This document shows positions 33,849 to 45,184 of a DNA stretch of 64,000 nt, piece after piece. The stretch is from assembly GCF_963169125.1 (NCBI RefSeq), contig NC_084798.1:198519481-198583480 (forward strand), written 5' to 3'. The notes beneath the pieces are model-generated. The model saw only the letters and a program-made list of their open reading frames with translations. It made no database searches and was not told the DNA's origin. This stretch comes from Humulus lupulus. Its lineage: Eukaryota; Streptophyta; Magnoliopsida; Rosales; Cannabaceae. Positions within the stretch are counted from its first letter, which is position 1; each line of letters begins with the position of its first letter. The position numbers were made by a program, and so were the translations under genes.

Positions 33849-35110
33849 CTATTGATAGTAAGGTCGTAGGTGTTCGCCATTCCATGCTCGTGGTACCAGA
33901 CTTCCATCCAATCTTTCCAACTTGTACACTCCGGCTCGGATGACTGATTCTATCTGATAAGGTCCTTCGCAATTTGGCCCGAGCACGCCAGCTGCTGGGT
34001 CCCGTGTTGCCAAGAATACACGCCTCAACACCAAATCTCCTACGCTGAATTTTCTATCTCGAACTCTTTTGTTGAAGTACCGGGTAGCTCATTGTTGGTA
34101 TGCAACATTTTTTAATTGAGCTTCATTCCTTCTTTCTTCGATCAGGTTCAGAGTTTCTTCAAGCTAAGAGTGGTTCGAGAATTGATCATAAGCGAGGGCT
34201 TGAATTGTGGGAATTTTGACCTCGATTGTTGAAGTACCGGGTAGCTCACTGTTGGTATGTCCTGTTGATGTATGGGCCGTGGTCCTATACGCCCATAGAA
34301 CTTGGGGCAATTCTTCGGGCCATCTTCCTTTAGCTTCTTCCAACTTTTTCTTTAGCGAACTCTTTAGGGTCTTGTTTACAGCTTCGACCTGGCCATTCGC
34401 CTGGGGATGGGCCACCCACGAAGTCAAGGACTTTCTTCGAGGTTATTGTCGCCAAAGGTTGGGCTTCAGTCTACTTCGTGAAGTAATCTACGGCGACTAC
34501 TGCGTATTTTACTTCGCCCTTGCCAGTCGGCAGTGAGCCTATGAGGTCGATTCCCCAGACCGCAAATGGCCACGGGGAGATCATCATAGTTAGTTTGGAT
34601 GGTGGAGCTCGAGGAATTGTGGCAAATCGTTGGCACTTATCACACCTCTTGACGTAGTCAAACGAATCTGATTTGATGGTAGGCCAGAAGTATCCCTGAC
34701 CTATGATCTTCTTGGACAGGCTATGCCCCCCCCGTATGGTCTCCACAGAACCCTTCGTGAATTTCCTCTAAGATTTTCTTAGCTTTGGGTGGGGACACAC
34801 ATCGGAGTAACGGCATGGAATATCCTATTCTATACAGCTTTCCATCAATAATGGCATACCTTGGGATCTGATACATTATTTTTTGGGCCTTGGTTCGTTC
34901 TTCCGGGAGAACGCCGGTCTCAAGGTATTCAACTATCAGAGTCATCCAGGTTGGCTCGGAATTGACCATACACACATCCTCTTGTTCTGGCTCGTCTATA
35001 CTGGGCGTCGCGAGATGTTTGATTGGCACGGCATTCAATTCGTCATTCTCGGTAGAGGTAGCAAGCCTGGCTAAGGCGTCCGTGTTCGAGTTTTGTTCTC
35101 GGGGGGTCTG
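33849..35110 (-). pseudogene. Integrase and RNase H tail of the Tat-like element
   Basis: Read right to left, the RNase H tail (NTDALARLATSTENDELN, near 35030-35100) leads into a linker, then the integrase zinc-binding part with CDKCQRFA around 34635, the core start (WGIDLIGSLPTGKGEVKYAV) and core end (SWVAHPQANGQVEAVNKTLK, 34370-34430), and a C-terminus ending HLRPYYQ and a stop at 33849. Integrase would insert the cDNA into the genome. Frame breaks occur between 34430 and 34530 and between 34034 and 34164. A 45-bp stretch near 34080-34100 is repeated near 34232-34250. The RT and most of RNase H that should precede this are missing. Confidence 0.85.
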
Positions 35111-36980
35111 CTTCTTCGAGCTTGATTTCTTCGAGCTCTCCCAATAGTTCGAGATCAGCTCTTTCCTCTACTCTTGGATCGATTTCTTCATCTATCTCCA
35201 AGACTGTCCCGTCCTTATTTTGAATAACGACGAGCGCTTGTGTGCTTCTTTCCTCTTATGGAAATGATATAGCATTCCCTTCCGGCTAACTGGTATCCCT
35301 TCAGTATCCCGATGCCACTAGAAGTCGGGAACTTGATGGCCAAATGCCTTATAGATGAGACTGCCCCCAGCCCTACTAGGGCGGGTCTCCCGAGCAGCAC
35401 GTTGTAGGCTGATGGTAGGTCCACTACTACAAACTCCATCATCTTGGTTGTTGAGACTGGGTAGTCTCCCAAGGTCATAGGGAGTTCAATGGACCCCATA
35501 CAGGCAATCTTGGTCGTTGCACAAGCTTTTAGGTCACGAAGCGTGAGTCCCATCTTTTCTAAGGTGGCCTTATAGAGAATGTTCACTGAGCTCCCATTGT
35601 CAATGAGAACTCGGTGAACCCTCTTGTTCGCGAGCTGGAGAGTGATGACCAGTGGGTCGTTGTGAGGAAACTGAACATGGGACGCATTGTCCTCAGTAAA
35701 GGTTATAGGCTGAGATTCAACCTTTTGGTACTTTGGAGCTTTGGGTTCGGGTTCATAAGGGGACTCGTCCCAAGTTTTCAACTCGTTCACATATTGCTTT
35801 TGGGTGTTCTTGCGCGATCCTGCGAGGTGAGGCCCGTCCAAGATGGTTACCACATCTTCTCCATCAATCGGAGGGGGTCTCTCTTCTTCCCTAGCCCGAG
35901 AATTGTTGTTATGGGTAGGCGGCAGTGCAGTTGTCCTCTGGCTGGTAGAAGCTTGATTATTGTTCTGGTTCCTGACATACTGTCTGAAGTATCCTCTCGA
36001 GATCATACCTTCGATCTTGTCCTTCAATTACCTGCACTCATCAGTAGTGTGCCTAGTATCTCTGTGAAATCGACAGTATTTACTGGAGTCTCTCTTGGGC
36101 TTTTGGTTTCTCATGGGGTCTGGACGCCTAAAAGAGACCTGATTTTCATTAGCCAGGTAAATATTCTCCTGAGACTCGTTGAGCTCGGTGTACACCTTGT
36201 ACACGGAGAAATACCTTTCCCATTTCTTCTTCTTTCCCCCTTCCGTCTCGGGGTTACTTCCTTCATTCTTCTTCCTTTTGGAAGGGTTTTCTGCAGGGGG
36301 TTTCGAGGTTGATGGGTCTGCCGAGGTCGAGGCAGAGTTTATGTTTGTCGTTGTAGTTATTGGTTGAGAGGTCATGTTCAGTGTTGACCTTGCCTCTTCT
36401 ACATTGACAAACCTCTGAGCTCGCCTATTAAACTTGGTTATTGACCTCACAGGCTTCCTCTGCATATCTTCCCAGAGGGGACTTTCGGCATTACCCCAGC
36501 TCGGATGGCCATTAAATGACCGATGTCGTCTACATCCCGAGCTCGGGTGACTTCCAGATTGAATCTTGTAAGGTAGCTTTTCAGTGTTTCATTTGGTTGT
36601 TGTCGGACATTGGTCAGGGCCGATGCCTCGGGCCTTATCCCAATCATGGCTCTAAATTGCTTCTTGAAATCTTTTGACAACTGATCCCAAGAAGTGATTG
36701 AATGCCTCTTATATTTTTCGAACCAGTTTTTCGCTGGTCCTGTAAGCAATGCTGGAAACAACATGCATCTAAGCTCGTAACCCACATTACTTGCTCTCAT
36801 TATAGTGTTAAATGTACTTAAATGACTGTACGGGTCGGATTTCCCTTCAAAAGGTGGGACATGAGGAATCCAAAACCCTTGAGGAAATGGAGGGTTGGAA
36901 ATGTGGGGAGCAAATGATTCGAGCTCCTCATTAGAATCTTCGTCCCGATTCCGACCTCGCTCATTCTGTAAGAGCCTAAA
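35111..36980 (-). pseudogene. Gag C-terminal part and protease of the Tat-like element
   Basis: The gag core lies at about 36450-36980 (PAKNWFEKYKRHSITSWDQL and SYLTRFNLEV). A basic, low-complexity region follows with a partial knuckle (YCRFHRDTRHTTDEC, about 36030-36075), then the aspartic protease at about 35370-35680 with the catalytic DNGSS and the LLGRPAL motif. The 35215-36027 frame is open. A TAA at 36026-36028 and a frame change near 36450 separate it from gag. Upstream gag continues beyond the inserted solo LTR at 39669. Confidence 0.85.
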
Positions 36981-37849
36981 TTGTAATGCCCCAAATTTCC
37001 TAATAAGGTTTAGGACCTTGATTAGGAGGCCGGGAGGGCCATAATTGATTTAATATGTTATAAAATGAATATATGCATGTTAATGTGAATTATATTATTA
37101 TATGATGATAAATGCATGCGTATGGGAGTATTTAAAATGATAAGGGCATTTTGGTAATTTAGCCTGCTGAGGGCATATTTGTAAATTGGGTGCATATTGT
37201 AATATGTGAATGAGATTTCATTATTATGGAGATATATTCGAGCTATTCGACATGAGACGGTCATATATAATGGATTAGTGGTTTTGTCATAACGGGGTCA
37301 ATTTTGGGGTAATAGAAATGTTATTTGGTGATAGATTGGGAATATTTGAGATCAAGGTGAAATTCTGGAAGTTTTGACTATAGTGTCCCCGGGGGTGTTT
37401 TCGGGACCCCGAGCACAAGGTTTTATTTAAGGTTACTTAAGCTTGAAGTAGCTTGACAGATAAGAACATATGTTAGAAACTTCTCGTTCTCTCTCAAAAC
37501 AGTCTGTTTTATCGTTTGAGCCTTTTTGAGGAAATCTTGAGTTCTAGGAGTCGGAATCAAGCGAGGGTCGAGGCATAGCGATCCTAGGAAAGATTAAAAG
37601 CTTCTTAACCGAAGGATTTGACGAGAAACAACCCAATCGAAGGTAATCTAAGTTTGAAGTTTTAAGTTTTTAAAGTTTTAAAGCTTAGAATTGGACTTTG
37701 TTAATTGTTGAGTTTTTGGTCGGTTTGAGCTTTGGGTTTTGAGGGTTTTGGAGTATTAGGAAGCTTGGGAACTTTGATTTGATGATTGGGGAATGTTTGG
37801 GTATGTTTTTGAAAGATTTGGAGTGTTTAAAACGCGTTTGGGAATGGCC

Positions 37850-38030
37850 CAGGGTTAGGGGCCGCGGCCCTGTTCTTGTGCGCCGCGGCCCTAGTTCGAA
37901 GAAGCAGGTGTCAGGAAGTGAGCCTTGCTGGGCGCTGCGGCCCTAGATGGAGGGCGCCGCGGCCCTTGCCTCAGAGAACCCTGGGGGCCGCGGCCCAAGG
38001 TGCTAGGGCCGCAGCCCTTGCCCTGTTTTC
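37850..38030. repeat. GC-rich cluster of GCCGCGGCCC motifs
   Basis: GGCCGCGGCCC or one-base variants occur about six times in 180 bp, in a sequence otherwise AT-rich. Related GC-rich stretches lie at the same LTR position at 4060-4240, 20370-20580 and 27190-27280. Confidence 0.8.
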
Positions 38031-38927
38031 GCCCCGTTTGCTCGTTTTGACCCCGAGAACTTAGTTATGGGCCTCGGGAGTGTCCCTACTACTTGGATTA
38101 GTTTGGATTGATCTCTTGGGGGCTAGATATTGGTGTGGAACCTTTGATTATCATGTTATTAATGGTGTTCCATATATGGTTATGATTAGGTGACCGCTAA
38201 GGACTTAAAGGTTGATCGTTCTCAAGGATCGTTCTTATATTGGTACTAGCTCGAATCTGAGGTAAGAAAACTGCACCCTGTGTATATGTGACATGCATGG
38301 CTATTATGGATGCATGTTGATTGATTATTGAGCATGACATGCATGGCTATTATGATGCATGTTGATTGGCTATTGAGTATGACATGCATGGCTATGAATG
38401 ATGCATGTTAGATGTTTAAATGTAAACATTGTTAGCATAATGAATGCTTGGCAAACCTTGCCATTTGCATATGACTGTTGTTGAGGCATGCTGGATAATT
38501 AAGTGTGATGCATGTAATGCACGAGGAACATGTGATAGGGCATGCCATGAATGATGAATATGAGATTGGTCAGAGCTTGAGTCTCTGAGTTTATGCATGA
38601 TCATGACTGTGCTAGAAACTGTTTAGTAAGCATGTTGAATGCCCTATTCTTGGATAATTGGCATATGATACATATTGATAGCATTGCTTACTTGTGTATG
38701 GACTGAATACAGAATCGACAAAAGTGTTAGTATCAGCTGTGAGGCTGTGACTTATTTGTCAGGCTCAGCAGTGTTACTGGACACAGGTCAGGAAACGCTG
38801 ACTTACTTGTCAGAACGGCCTTAGCATGAATCACGCAAGCCAACAGAGATTAGATCTAATCGATTACTAGCATTGAATGACTCAAGGAGCATTAATGCCT
38901 GACCGACCCTGAGGGTCGATGAATAAA

Positions 38928-39182
38928 CAGAGCTTGAAGGCCAGCGGCTTACCTATCAGCCACTCTCTTGCTAGAAAACAGAGCCTGAAGGCCAGTGGCT
39001 TACCTATCAACCACTCTCTTGCTAGAAAACAGAGCTTGGAGGCTAGTGGCTTACTTAACAGCCACTCTCCCGCTAAAAGACAGAGCTTGGAGGCTGGTGG
39101 CTTACTTAACAGCAACTCTCCCGCTACAAAACAGAGCTTGGAGGCTGATGGCTTACTTAACAGCCACTCTCCCGCTAGAATC
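38928..39182. repeat. 51-bp tandem repeat, five copies
   Basis: Units starting CAGAGCTTGAAGGCCAGTGG or variants begin at 38928, 38979, 39030, 39081 and 39132, exactly 51 apart. Because 51 is a multiple of three, frames stay open on both strands through the array, but I do not consider these coding. Confidence 0.92.
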
Positions 39183-39668
39183 ATGTGATGTGCACCCATT
39201 GGTTTGAAAGCTTTATATTCAGTGTGATTATAATGATAATCATTTGATAATGTTTATGAAAAGTGTTATGTTTTCTTGCTGGGCTTCGGCTCACGGGTGG
39301 TATGTGGTGCAGGTAAAGGCAAGAGGAAGCTAAACCATCCTTGAGTTGGAGGGCTTAGATGATGACGTGTACATATGCGGCTGCTCGACCGCCATGGTCG
39401 AGGTTTAAAGTGGAACTAGGGTTGAACCCTGTTTTGCCGCTTAGAACGGCCTGTTGTAAATATTTTCTGTAATAAAATCTGAATTGTATTTTCGGGATCC
39501 CAATGTATATGTTAAACGTTTTAGTGAAACGTTATATCTTAACCAAAATGTTTAATCCCTAAACCGCTAATCATACTTAGATCACGATTTTGGCCAAATG
39601 TCTCGATTAGCGAGTTTAGCACTATTTACAAGGCACACCGTAACGGTCCCAGGAGTTGGGGCGTTACA

Positions 39669-40800
39669 TAAATGCTTTTTCCAGTTGATCAATTCTTTCC
39701 TGAACTGGATCCACAGGGGGTCTCGCCTGAAATTGGTTATCGTTGATCACAATTCCAAGCTCGCGCCTTCGCATGGGATCCTTGCGTCCATTTAGGCGAT
39801 CTCTCAGGTCTGGGTTCGAGGGATTACCACTACCCCAATTTTGATTCAGGTGTTCCCGCAAGTCAGGGTGGTTCCTTTGGATCCCAGTATTTCTGCGTCC
39901 TTGATCATACATACTGACTGATCTGGTGTCCCCTGAATCATCGCTGGCGAGGCTCGTCACATGATTGTTTCGAGATGGATTCCTTTCAAGCTGCCTCGTC
40001 TCTACAGTACGAGATCGAGATATTTGGCTTCTCGTAGGTTGGGCGCCTGTCCGTTCTCTAGCAGCTTCTCCATTCCCCTGCTTCTGTCCAGCCCGCCTTT
40101 CCCTATCACCCTGAGTCGGTTGTGTGTTTCTTTGAGGCGGTGAGGGATATCTTATTGGCGATGGAGGGAACCGTATGGGTGGTGGTGGCTGCCACCCATT
40201 TCGGGGTCTGGATGGTCCCGAGTTCGCCTATGCCGGCTCGGTAACATTCTGTGTGTTACCAGGATTCTGAGTCCGAGCCTCTACAGGGGCTTGATTATTC
40301 CTAGTTTCAACTGGTAACTCTGCAGTTGAGTTAACCGGAGCTCTAGCCCGGGTGTTTCTTCGGGGCCTCAAGGGAGCAGGCTGTTCTGCCGGTGGCGGAG
40401 GTTGCTCTGTTCTTCTTGTGGCAGCGTTTTTGCGGGGTCACCCACGAGGCCTGAGGGGAGGAACATGAACGTCCCACGAAGGTGGGGCTTGGATCTCAGA
40501 CGGAGGTTGGGGTTGAGCCGCCTGCGCTTCTGCAGCTAATCTAGCCAACTCCTCGTTACGCTTCTTGGCCTCAGCCAACTGTTTTCTTAACTGTCAGTTT
40601 TCGAGTTCCACAATGGGGACATACCGCTTAGGATTATAATACATGTCCTCATCGTCCCTAGGAGCCAGAGGTGCCGGAGGTCCTCGAGAATCGGAGGACT
40701 CACTTCTCTCTTCTGAGTCTGGATTTGTCATCAGCTACTTCTCAGGGCAGCGTAGATAGTTTTCTTCAGGAATATTCTGATCACTTGCGGCCATAGCTAA
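39669..40800 (-). pseudogene. Gag N-terminal part of the Tat-like element
   Basis: Continues the gag frame broken by the solo LTR. 39674-39960 encodes charged sequence ending in DPVQERIDQLEKAFM. Upstream (40000-40800) is a proline/arginine-rich, low-complexity region with several in-frame stops (for instance in the stretches near 40440 and 40590). The likely start is near 40790, in sequence reading MAASDQNIPEENYL. Non-functional. Confidence 0.75.
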
Positions 40801-40843
40801 TCAAGGATTGTACTGCTTAAGGCTCTCAATGAAAGCACCAAAC

Positions 40844-41661
40844 TGTTGACGCTGTTTTTCGTCAACTTAAAATGTAGAGCAATTAAACAATAGAAACTAT
40901 GGCGCAGATGAATAATATGGTAGAACAACAAGAGTTTTACGTGGTTTAGCAGTTAACTCTGCCTAGTCCACGAGTCAATTTTATTAAGACTTGGAGTTTT
41001 CTGGAAATCCTTTAGAGATGAATTCTCCAGAGTTTCTCTCAAGATAGCAAAAGATCCGTCCTTTTCAAGTGTTCATGACCTCTCTATTTATAGAGAGTTT
41101 TCAGAGTTCATTCCCACATATTTCGGGAAGATACTCCTGCTTATTAATTAAAAAAATGATATTAAATGTTGTAACTCCTATATACAAGGAAACGTCCCCT
41201 GAAGATCAGGAAAACAGATAACAAACTTGATAATAACCCTTTAATGTCAGGACGTTACAACAATAAATATCTTTAAATGTACAAAGCGTGTTACATCAGA
41301 TGATTCATCAAATCTTCGAGAACAGCAATCAACATCACATCAGTCAAGGTTTACAGACAGGATACGAACTGGCCATCTTATTCCAAGACCTGCTCGGAGC
41401 AGATATTTCTATCGAGGCTGTCATGATTCGAGCCTGCACTCTTTAAGCTCAGACTATTCGATCTGAAGGCACTCGGTAACGGATGTATCCCAATGCTATG
41501 CCTTTCGAGCCTGGATAGAATCTCGAGGTTACATGTCTTCGAGATTGCCATCTTGCCTCGGAGGTTTGACCTTAAACATGTGTTTTATATATCTCGAGCT
41601 CATACTTGAGGAGTCCAGCTTTCGAGGTCATAATTTCTAGTCTCGAAAATTGGATGTAACA
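40844..41661 (-). repeat. 5' LTR of the Tat-like element
   Basis: 818 bp from TGTTGACGCTG to GGATGTAACA. The sequence just inside (rc: GTTTGGTGCTTTCATTGAGA, 40824-40843) is the position of the primer-binding site, though I cannot name the tRNA with certainty. It shows the uninterrupted target of the solo LTR at 26109. Confidence 0.9.
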
Positions 41662-41689
41662 AAAAAAATATTAAAATAAAATTAAAATA

Positions 41690-42277
41690 ATTATTCATTA
41701 TTTTTTAGAATATTATGAAGACAAGATAAAAAATTATTAAAATTAACACAAAAAAGAAAGTAAAGAATATCAAAAAATTAAAAATGATTCATTATTTTTT
41801 AGAAAATTATGAAGAAAAGATAAAAATGATCAAAATTAATACAAAAAAGAAAGCAAAGAATATCAAAAAATTAAAAAAATATTAATTATTTTTTAGAAAA
41901 TTATGAAGACAAGATAAAAAAAAAGTGATTAAAATTAACACAAAAAAAAATAAAGAATGTCAAAAAAATTTAAAAATATTAAAATTAACACAAAAAAGAA
42001 GGAAAAGAATGTAAAAAAAGATTAATTTCTTCATAAAAAAATTTAAAACATTAATCATTATTTTTTAGAAAATTACGAAAATAAGATAAAAAAAAAGTGA
42101 TTAAAATTAACACAAAAAAGTAAAGAATATCAAAAAAATTATAAATGATTAAAATTAACATAAAAGAGGAAAAAAAATGTCAAAAAAATTAATTTGTTGA
42201 TAAAAAAATTTAAAACATTGTTTATTAATTTTTAGGAAATTATGAAGACAAGATAAAAGCTGATTAAAATTAAAAGA
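41690..42277. repeat. AT-rich minisatellite, ~95-bp irregular unit
   Basis: The segment CATTATTTTTTAGAAAATTA followed by GACAAGATAAAA recurs at about 41696, 41790, 41885, 42056 and 42217. The first three are 94-95 bp apart; later spacing is irregular because of internal deletions and duplications. No coding sequence. Confidence 0.75.
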
Positions 42278-43018
42278 GATATTGAAGGAAATAATACCCA
42301 AATTTTTGTAAAAATTACACTTTAATACCCGATTTTTTTTTGCGGTAATAATACATAAATCTACAATTTTGGTGCAACTGTTAGTACTCAGTGTTAACTG
42401 CTCGTTAAGTATCCACGTAGAACATTTTATTAGTCAAATTGGCGGCAATTATACTTAAATCTTTTTAATAGTTACACTTTAATACCCATTTTTTGGTAAT
42501 AATACCTAAATCTACAATTGTGGTGCAACTGTTAGTACTTACCGTTAAGTATCCACGGAACACATATTAATTTTGGGATGATTTTAGACTAATTTTTTTT
42601 TAAATATTATGAAAATCATTTTAAATTTAAAAAAAACCAAAAGATTATAAAAAACTAATTAATGATATGGAATTTGGAATGATTTTGAGTTTCAATTTTA
42701 ATTTGAGTTGTTTCAAATTTGTAAATTTGAGTTTTATTATAATATTTTAGATTTTTTAAAATTTAAAATGATTTTATAGTATTTAAAGAATTTATGGATA
42801 TTAGCGGCAATAATACCTAAACCGTTTCAAAAGTTACACTTTAATACCTAAATTAACGAGTATAAAAATGTGTCACATTGATACTTAATGAGCAATTAAC
42901 AGTGAGTACTAACGGTTGTACCAAAATTTTAGATTTATGTATTATTACCGCCAAAAAAATGATTTGGGTATTAAAATGTAACTTTTGAAAAAAATTGGGT
43001 ATTACCACCACCAATATC
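42278..43018. repeat. Foldback repeat (~740 bp)
   Basis: The left end GATATTGAAGG leads into TAATACCCAAATTTTTGT. The right end is the inverted form, finishing ACCAATATC. The arms (about 150 bp, including GTGCAACTGTTAGTACTCA on the left) pair well. A third, shorter copy of the arm lies inside at 42450-42560, so there is internal duplication. No coding sequence. Confidence 0.7.
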
Positions 43019-43020
43019 CC

Positions 43021-43249
43021 AAATTAAGTAGTTTTGCTACAAAAAAAAATTGGATAGTTTTGTCATAAAGAAAAAAAAATTAGGTAATTTTGCCGCAAAT
43101 TTTCTTTCTATGTAGTTAATGGTGTTAAGTGGGTAGCTACAGAAACTATGTTTTTGTAACCTTAGGTAGTTTTGCCGCAAAGAAAAAAAACTTAAGTAAT
43201 TAACTGTAAAAAAATAAAAAAATTAAGTAGTTTCGCTGCAAATTACCCC
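43021..43249. repeat. Right half of the foldback element split by the Tat-like gypsy
   Basis: Inverted counterpart of 25531-25773, for example GTTAAGTGGGTAGCTAC against GTAGCTACCCACTTAAC. It ends GCAAATTACCCC followed by TAA. Confidence 0.55.
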
Positions 43250-44785
43250 TAATACATATTAATATATGGGATGAAAGCATGCATAGACTTCATGGAAAAA
43301 AAAACCAAGGTTAAGTTTAGTTTTATTTCTATAATTTTAATAAATAATTTACATATATATGTTTTTTATATGGCAATAAAATAATTTAAAGAAAATATCC
43401 AAATGTATTACAACAAAGAAGAAAGATAGAAATTTTTCCAACCAAATAAGTTATAGTGCTCTCAAAAATATGCACAGCTAATCTAATGTCCTTTATGTAT
43501 TAGAGATACTTTTAGGAAATTAGGGATTAAAATCAAAATATTCTTGAGTAAATATCCAAAAAGTTATTGGCATACAAGTTTCACCTAAATATAAAGTTGA
43601 CCACTAGTAATGAATATGATTAAAAAAACAAATGCTGATTCAAATCCAAAACAACCATAATAGTCAAGTGTTAATAAAACAATCTTTTTAAAAAAAAAAA
43701 AAAAAAAAAGCAATCTAAAATCTAATAAAACTTTGAATACTATATCAAAACTACAACTATCTATATGCTAATAGTTCATTACACTCTTAACACATGAATT
43801 TTATAAAAAGAACATATACATTGCAATGAAAATGAAGAATATTTATATATTAATATATTGAAAGGAAAGTAAAATTAATAATATAATTTATACAAGTCTA
43901 CATATTATATAAATGTGTAATATTATATTATATACTTTTTGTCTTGGGTAAGAATGGAATCATGGATGTCCATATCTTGGGATTTATTTTCATTTTTATT
44001 AGAAAAAAAAAGTGAGTCAATAATTTCTAAAAATGCATTGGGATTGAAAGAGGAGGGAATCAAATTATCGAGCAATGCACAATAATATTGTCTGTAATTT
44101 GCTTCGATATTAGGGCATTCACATTTTATGTTACGTCTAAGTCACGTGACTTGCACGCTACGCCAATATAGTACTATTTATATTTATTTATTTTTGTTGG
44201 AAAAAAAAACTCATTATTAATAATAAAACCCCACCAATATTCTAATCAATATTTTATTCTTTGTTCTTCACTTAAATGGATTTTTCATTCTAACTTTAAT
44301 TTCGCACCAAGTTATATACGGTTGGTCATCGCTCATCACTAATCTATTCTTTCAAAATATTATATTTGTCATACTATTTTATTATTTCTTCTTCAATTCT
44401 TATTGTACTAATTATTATACTTCACAATTAATTTATTTAAAAATATTATTTGAATATATATTAAAAATAAAGTCGAAAAAAGTACAAAATGAAAAATATA
44501 TTTATTAAAGATATAGAGAAAAATATTTTATTATTGGTAAAGGTAAAACTCATTAGGATGTTTTTATGGTAGGAGTTATTTTTCGGCATTGTAAATCATT
44601 CATAATTTTTTGAAATTTACAGAATGTTTTAAATAAATACAATATACACAGTTAAAAAAAATCGCGCTAGAAACTGTTCATAGGTTGGGAACACAAAAAA
44701 ATCCTACTAATAAAGTTCTTTTTCTAGCCCCTACCATAGAAATTCCCAAACTCTTTTATGTATAGTGTTTTTTTTTGTTGACAAA
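43250..44785. other. AT-rich spacer
   Basis: No genes recognised. A weak inverted pair (TTATGGTAGGAGTTATTTTT near 44564 and CTAGCCCCTACCATAG near 44733) may be a further small MITE. Confidence 0.45.
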
Positions 44786-45012
44786 TAACAAGAATATAGT
44801 TTATTGGTGTATTATTGGTTATATGTATTCAGTTGTTACCTTTAGTTGTTAGTTGTTTAATTACTATACTAATTAGTTATTTGGGTTGTTAAGAATATCG
44901 ATTAAGTCTGTTAACCGACTTCTACTGTGCTATATATATTGTACTCTGTTCTGTAATTCAGATTATTCACAATCAATAAAATTCTTCCTTTGATTTCTTC
45001 ATTTCCGCAATA
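44786..45012 (+). repeat. 5' LTR of the copia element
   Basis: 227 bp, TAACAAGAATATAG to TTTCCGCAATA. TATATATAT at 44931-44939 is a probable TATA box, followed by AATAAAA about 50 bp on. Confidence 0.93.
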
Positions 45013-45184
45013 TGGTATCAAAGCGGGAAAGAAAAGATTTCCCCCGATCTTGAGACTTCATCTCCATCATCGATGTGTCTCCTTCTTCTTCAGCGATCTC
45101 TTCACCAGAGTTGGCGATCTTCCTAGCTCTGTGTTCTCTGCTTTCTGATCAAGTGTTCTCCACCTGATATTTCTTCATTCCAAG

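Larger units (their letters stand above)
36982..39668 (+). mobile_element. Tekay-like solo LTR inserted in gag of the Tat-like element
   Basis: Runs from TGTAATGCCCC to GGGGCGTTACA, flanked by a perfect duplication taaat (36977-36981 and 39669-39673). Length is 2687 bp. Related to the LTRs at 79-5193 (which are in the other orientation) and to 10465-20753. It holds a GC-rich cluster at 37850-38030 and a five-copy 51-bp tandem repeat at 38928-39182. No internal region, so a solo LTR. Confidence 0.93.
25774..41661 (-). mobile_element. Tat-like Ty3/gypsy element with antisense gene, RT deleted
   Basis: LTRs of about 820 bp (25774-28981, minus its insertion, and 40844-41661) share the ends TGTTGAC and TGTAACA. 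Coding order on the minus strand is gag (about 40800 to 36450), protease (around 35300-35650), the tail of RNase H (about 35030-35105) and integrase (34960 to 33849), with an extra plus-strand gene at 29975-32788 between integrase and the 3' LTR. Domain style and the antisense gene fit the Tat/Ogre/Retand group. RT and most of RNase H are absent. Solo LTRs interrupt the 3' LTR and gag. Flanks ataaa (left) and aaaaa (right) are a possible but weak target duplication. Confidence 0.85.

Noticed and set aside
35614..36312. 232-codon plus-strand frame
   Set aside because: Antisense shadow of the Tat-like gag/protease frame, which has the DNGSS and LLGRPAL motifs.
38928..39182. Regular direct repeats suggesting a CRISPR array
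   Set aside because: Units are contiguous tandem copies with no unique spacers, lie within a plant LTR, and no cas-like gene is present.
44564..44748. Small MITE with GGTAGG-type ends
   Set aside because: Ends are only weakly inverted and no target duplication is seen; mentioned within the spacer only.
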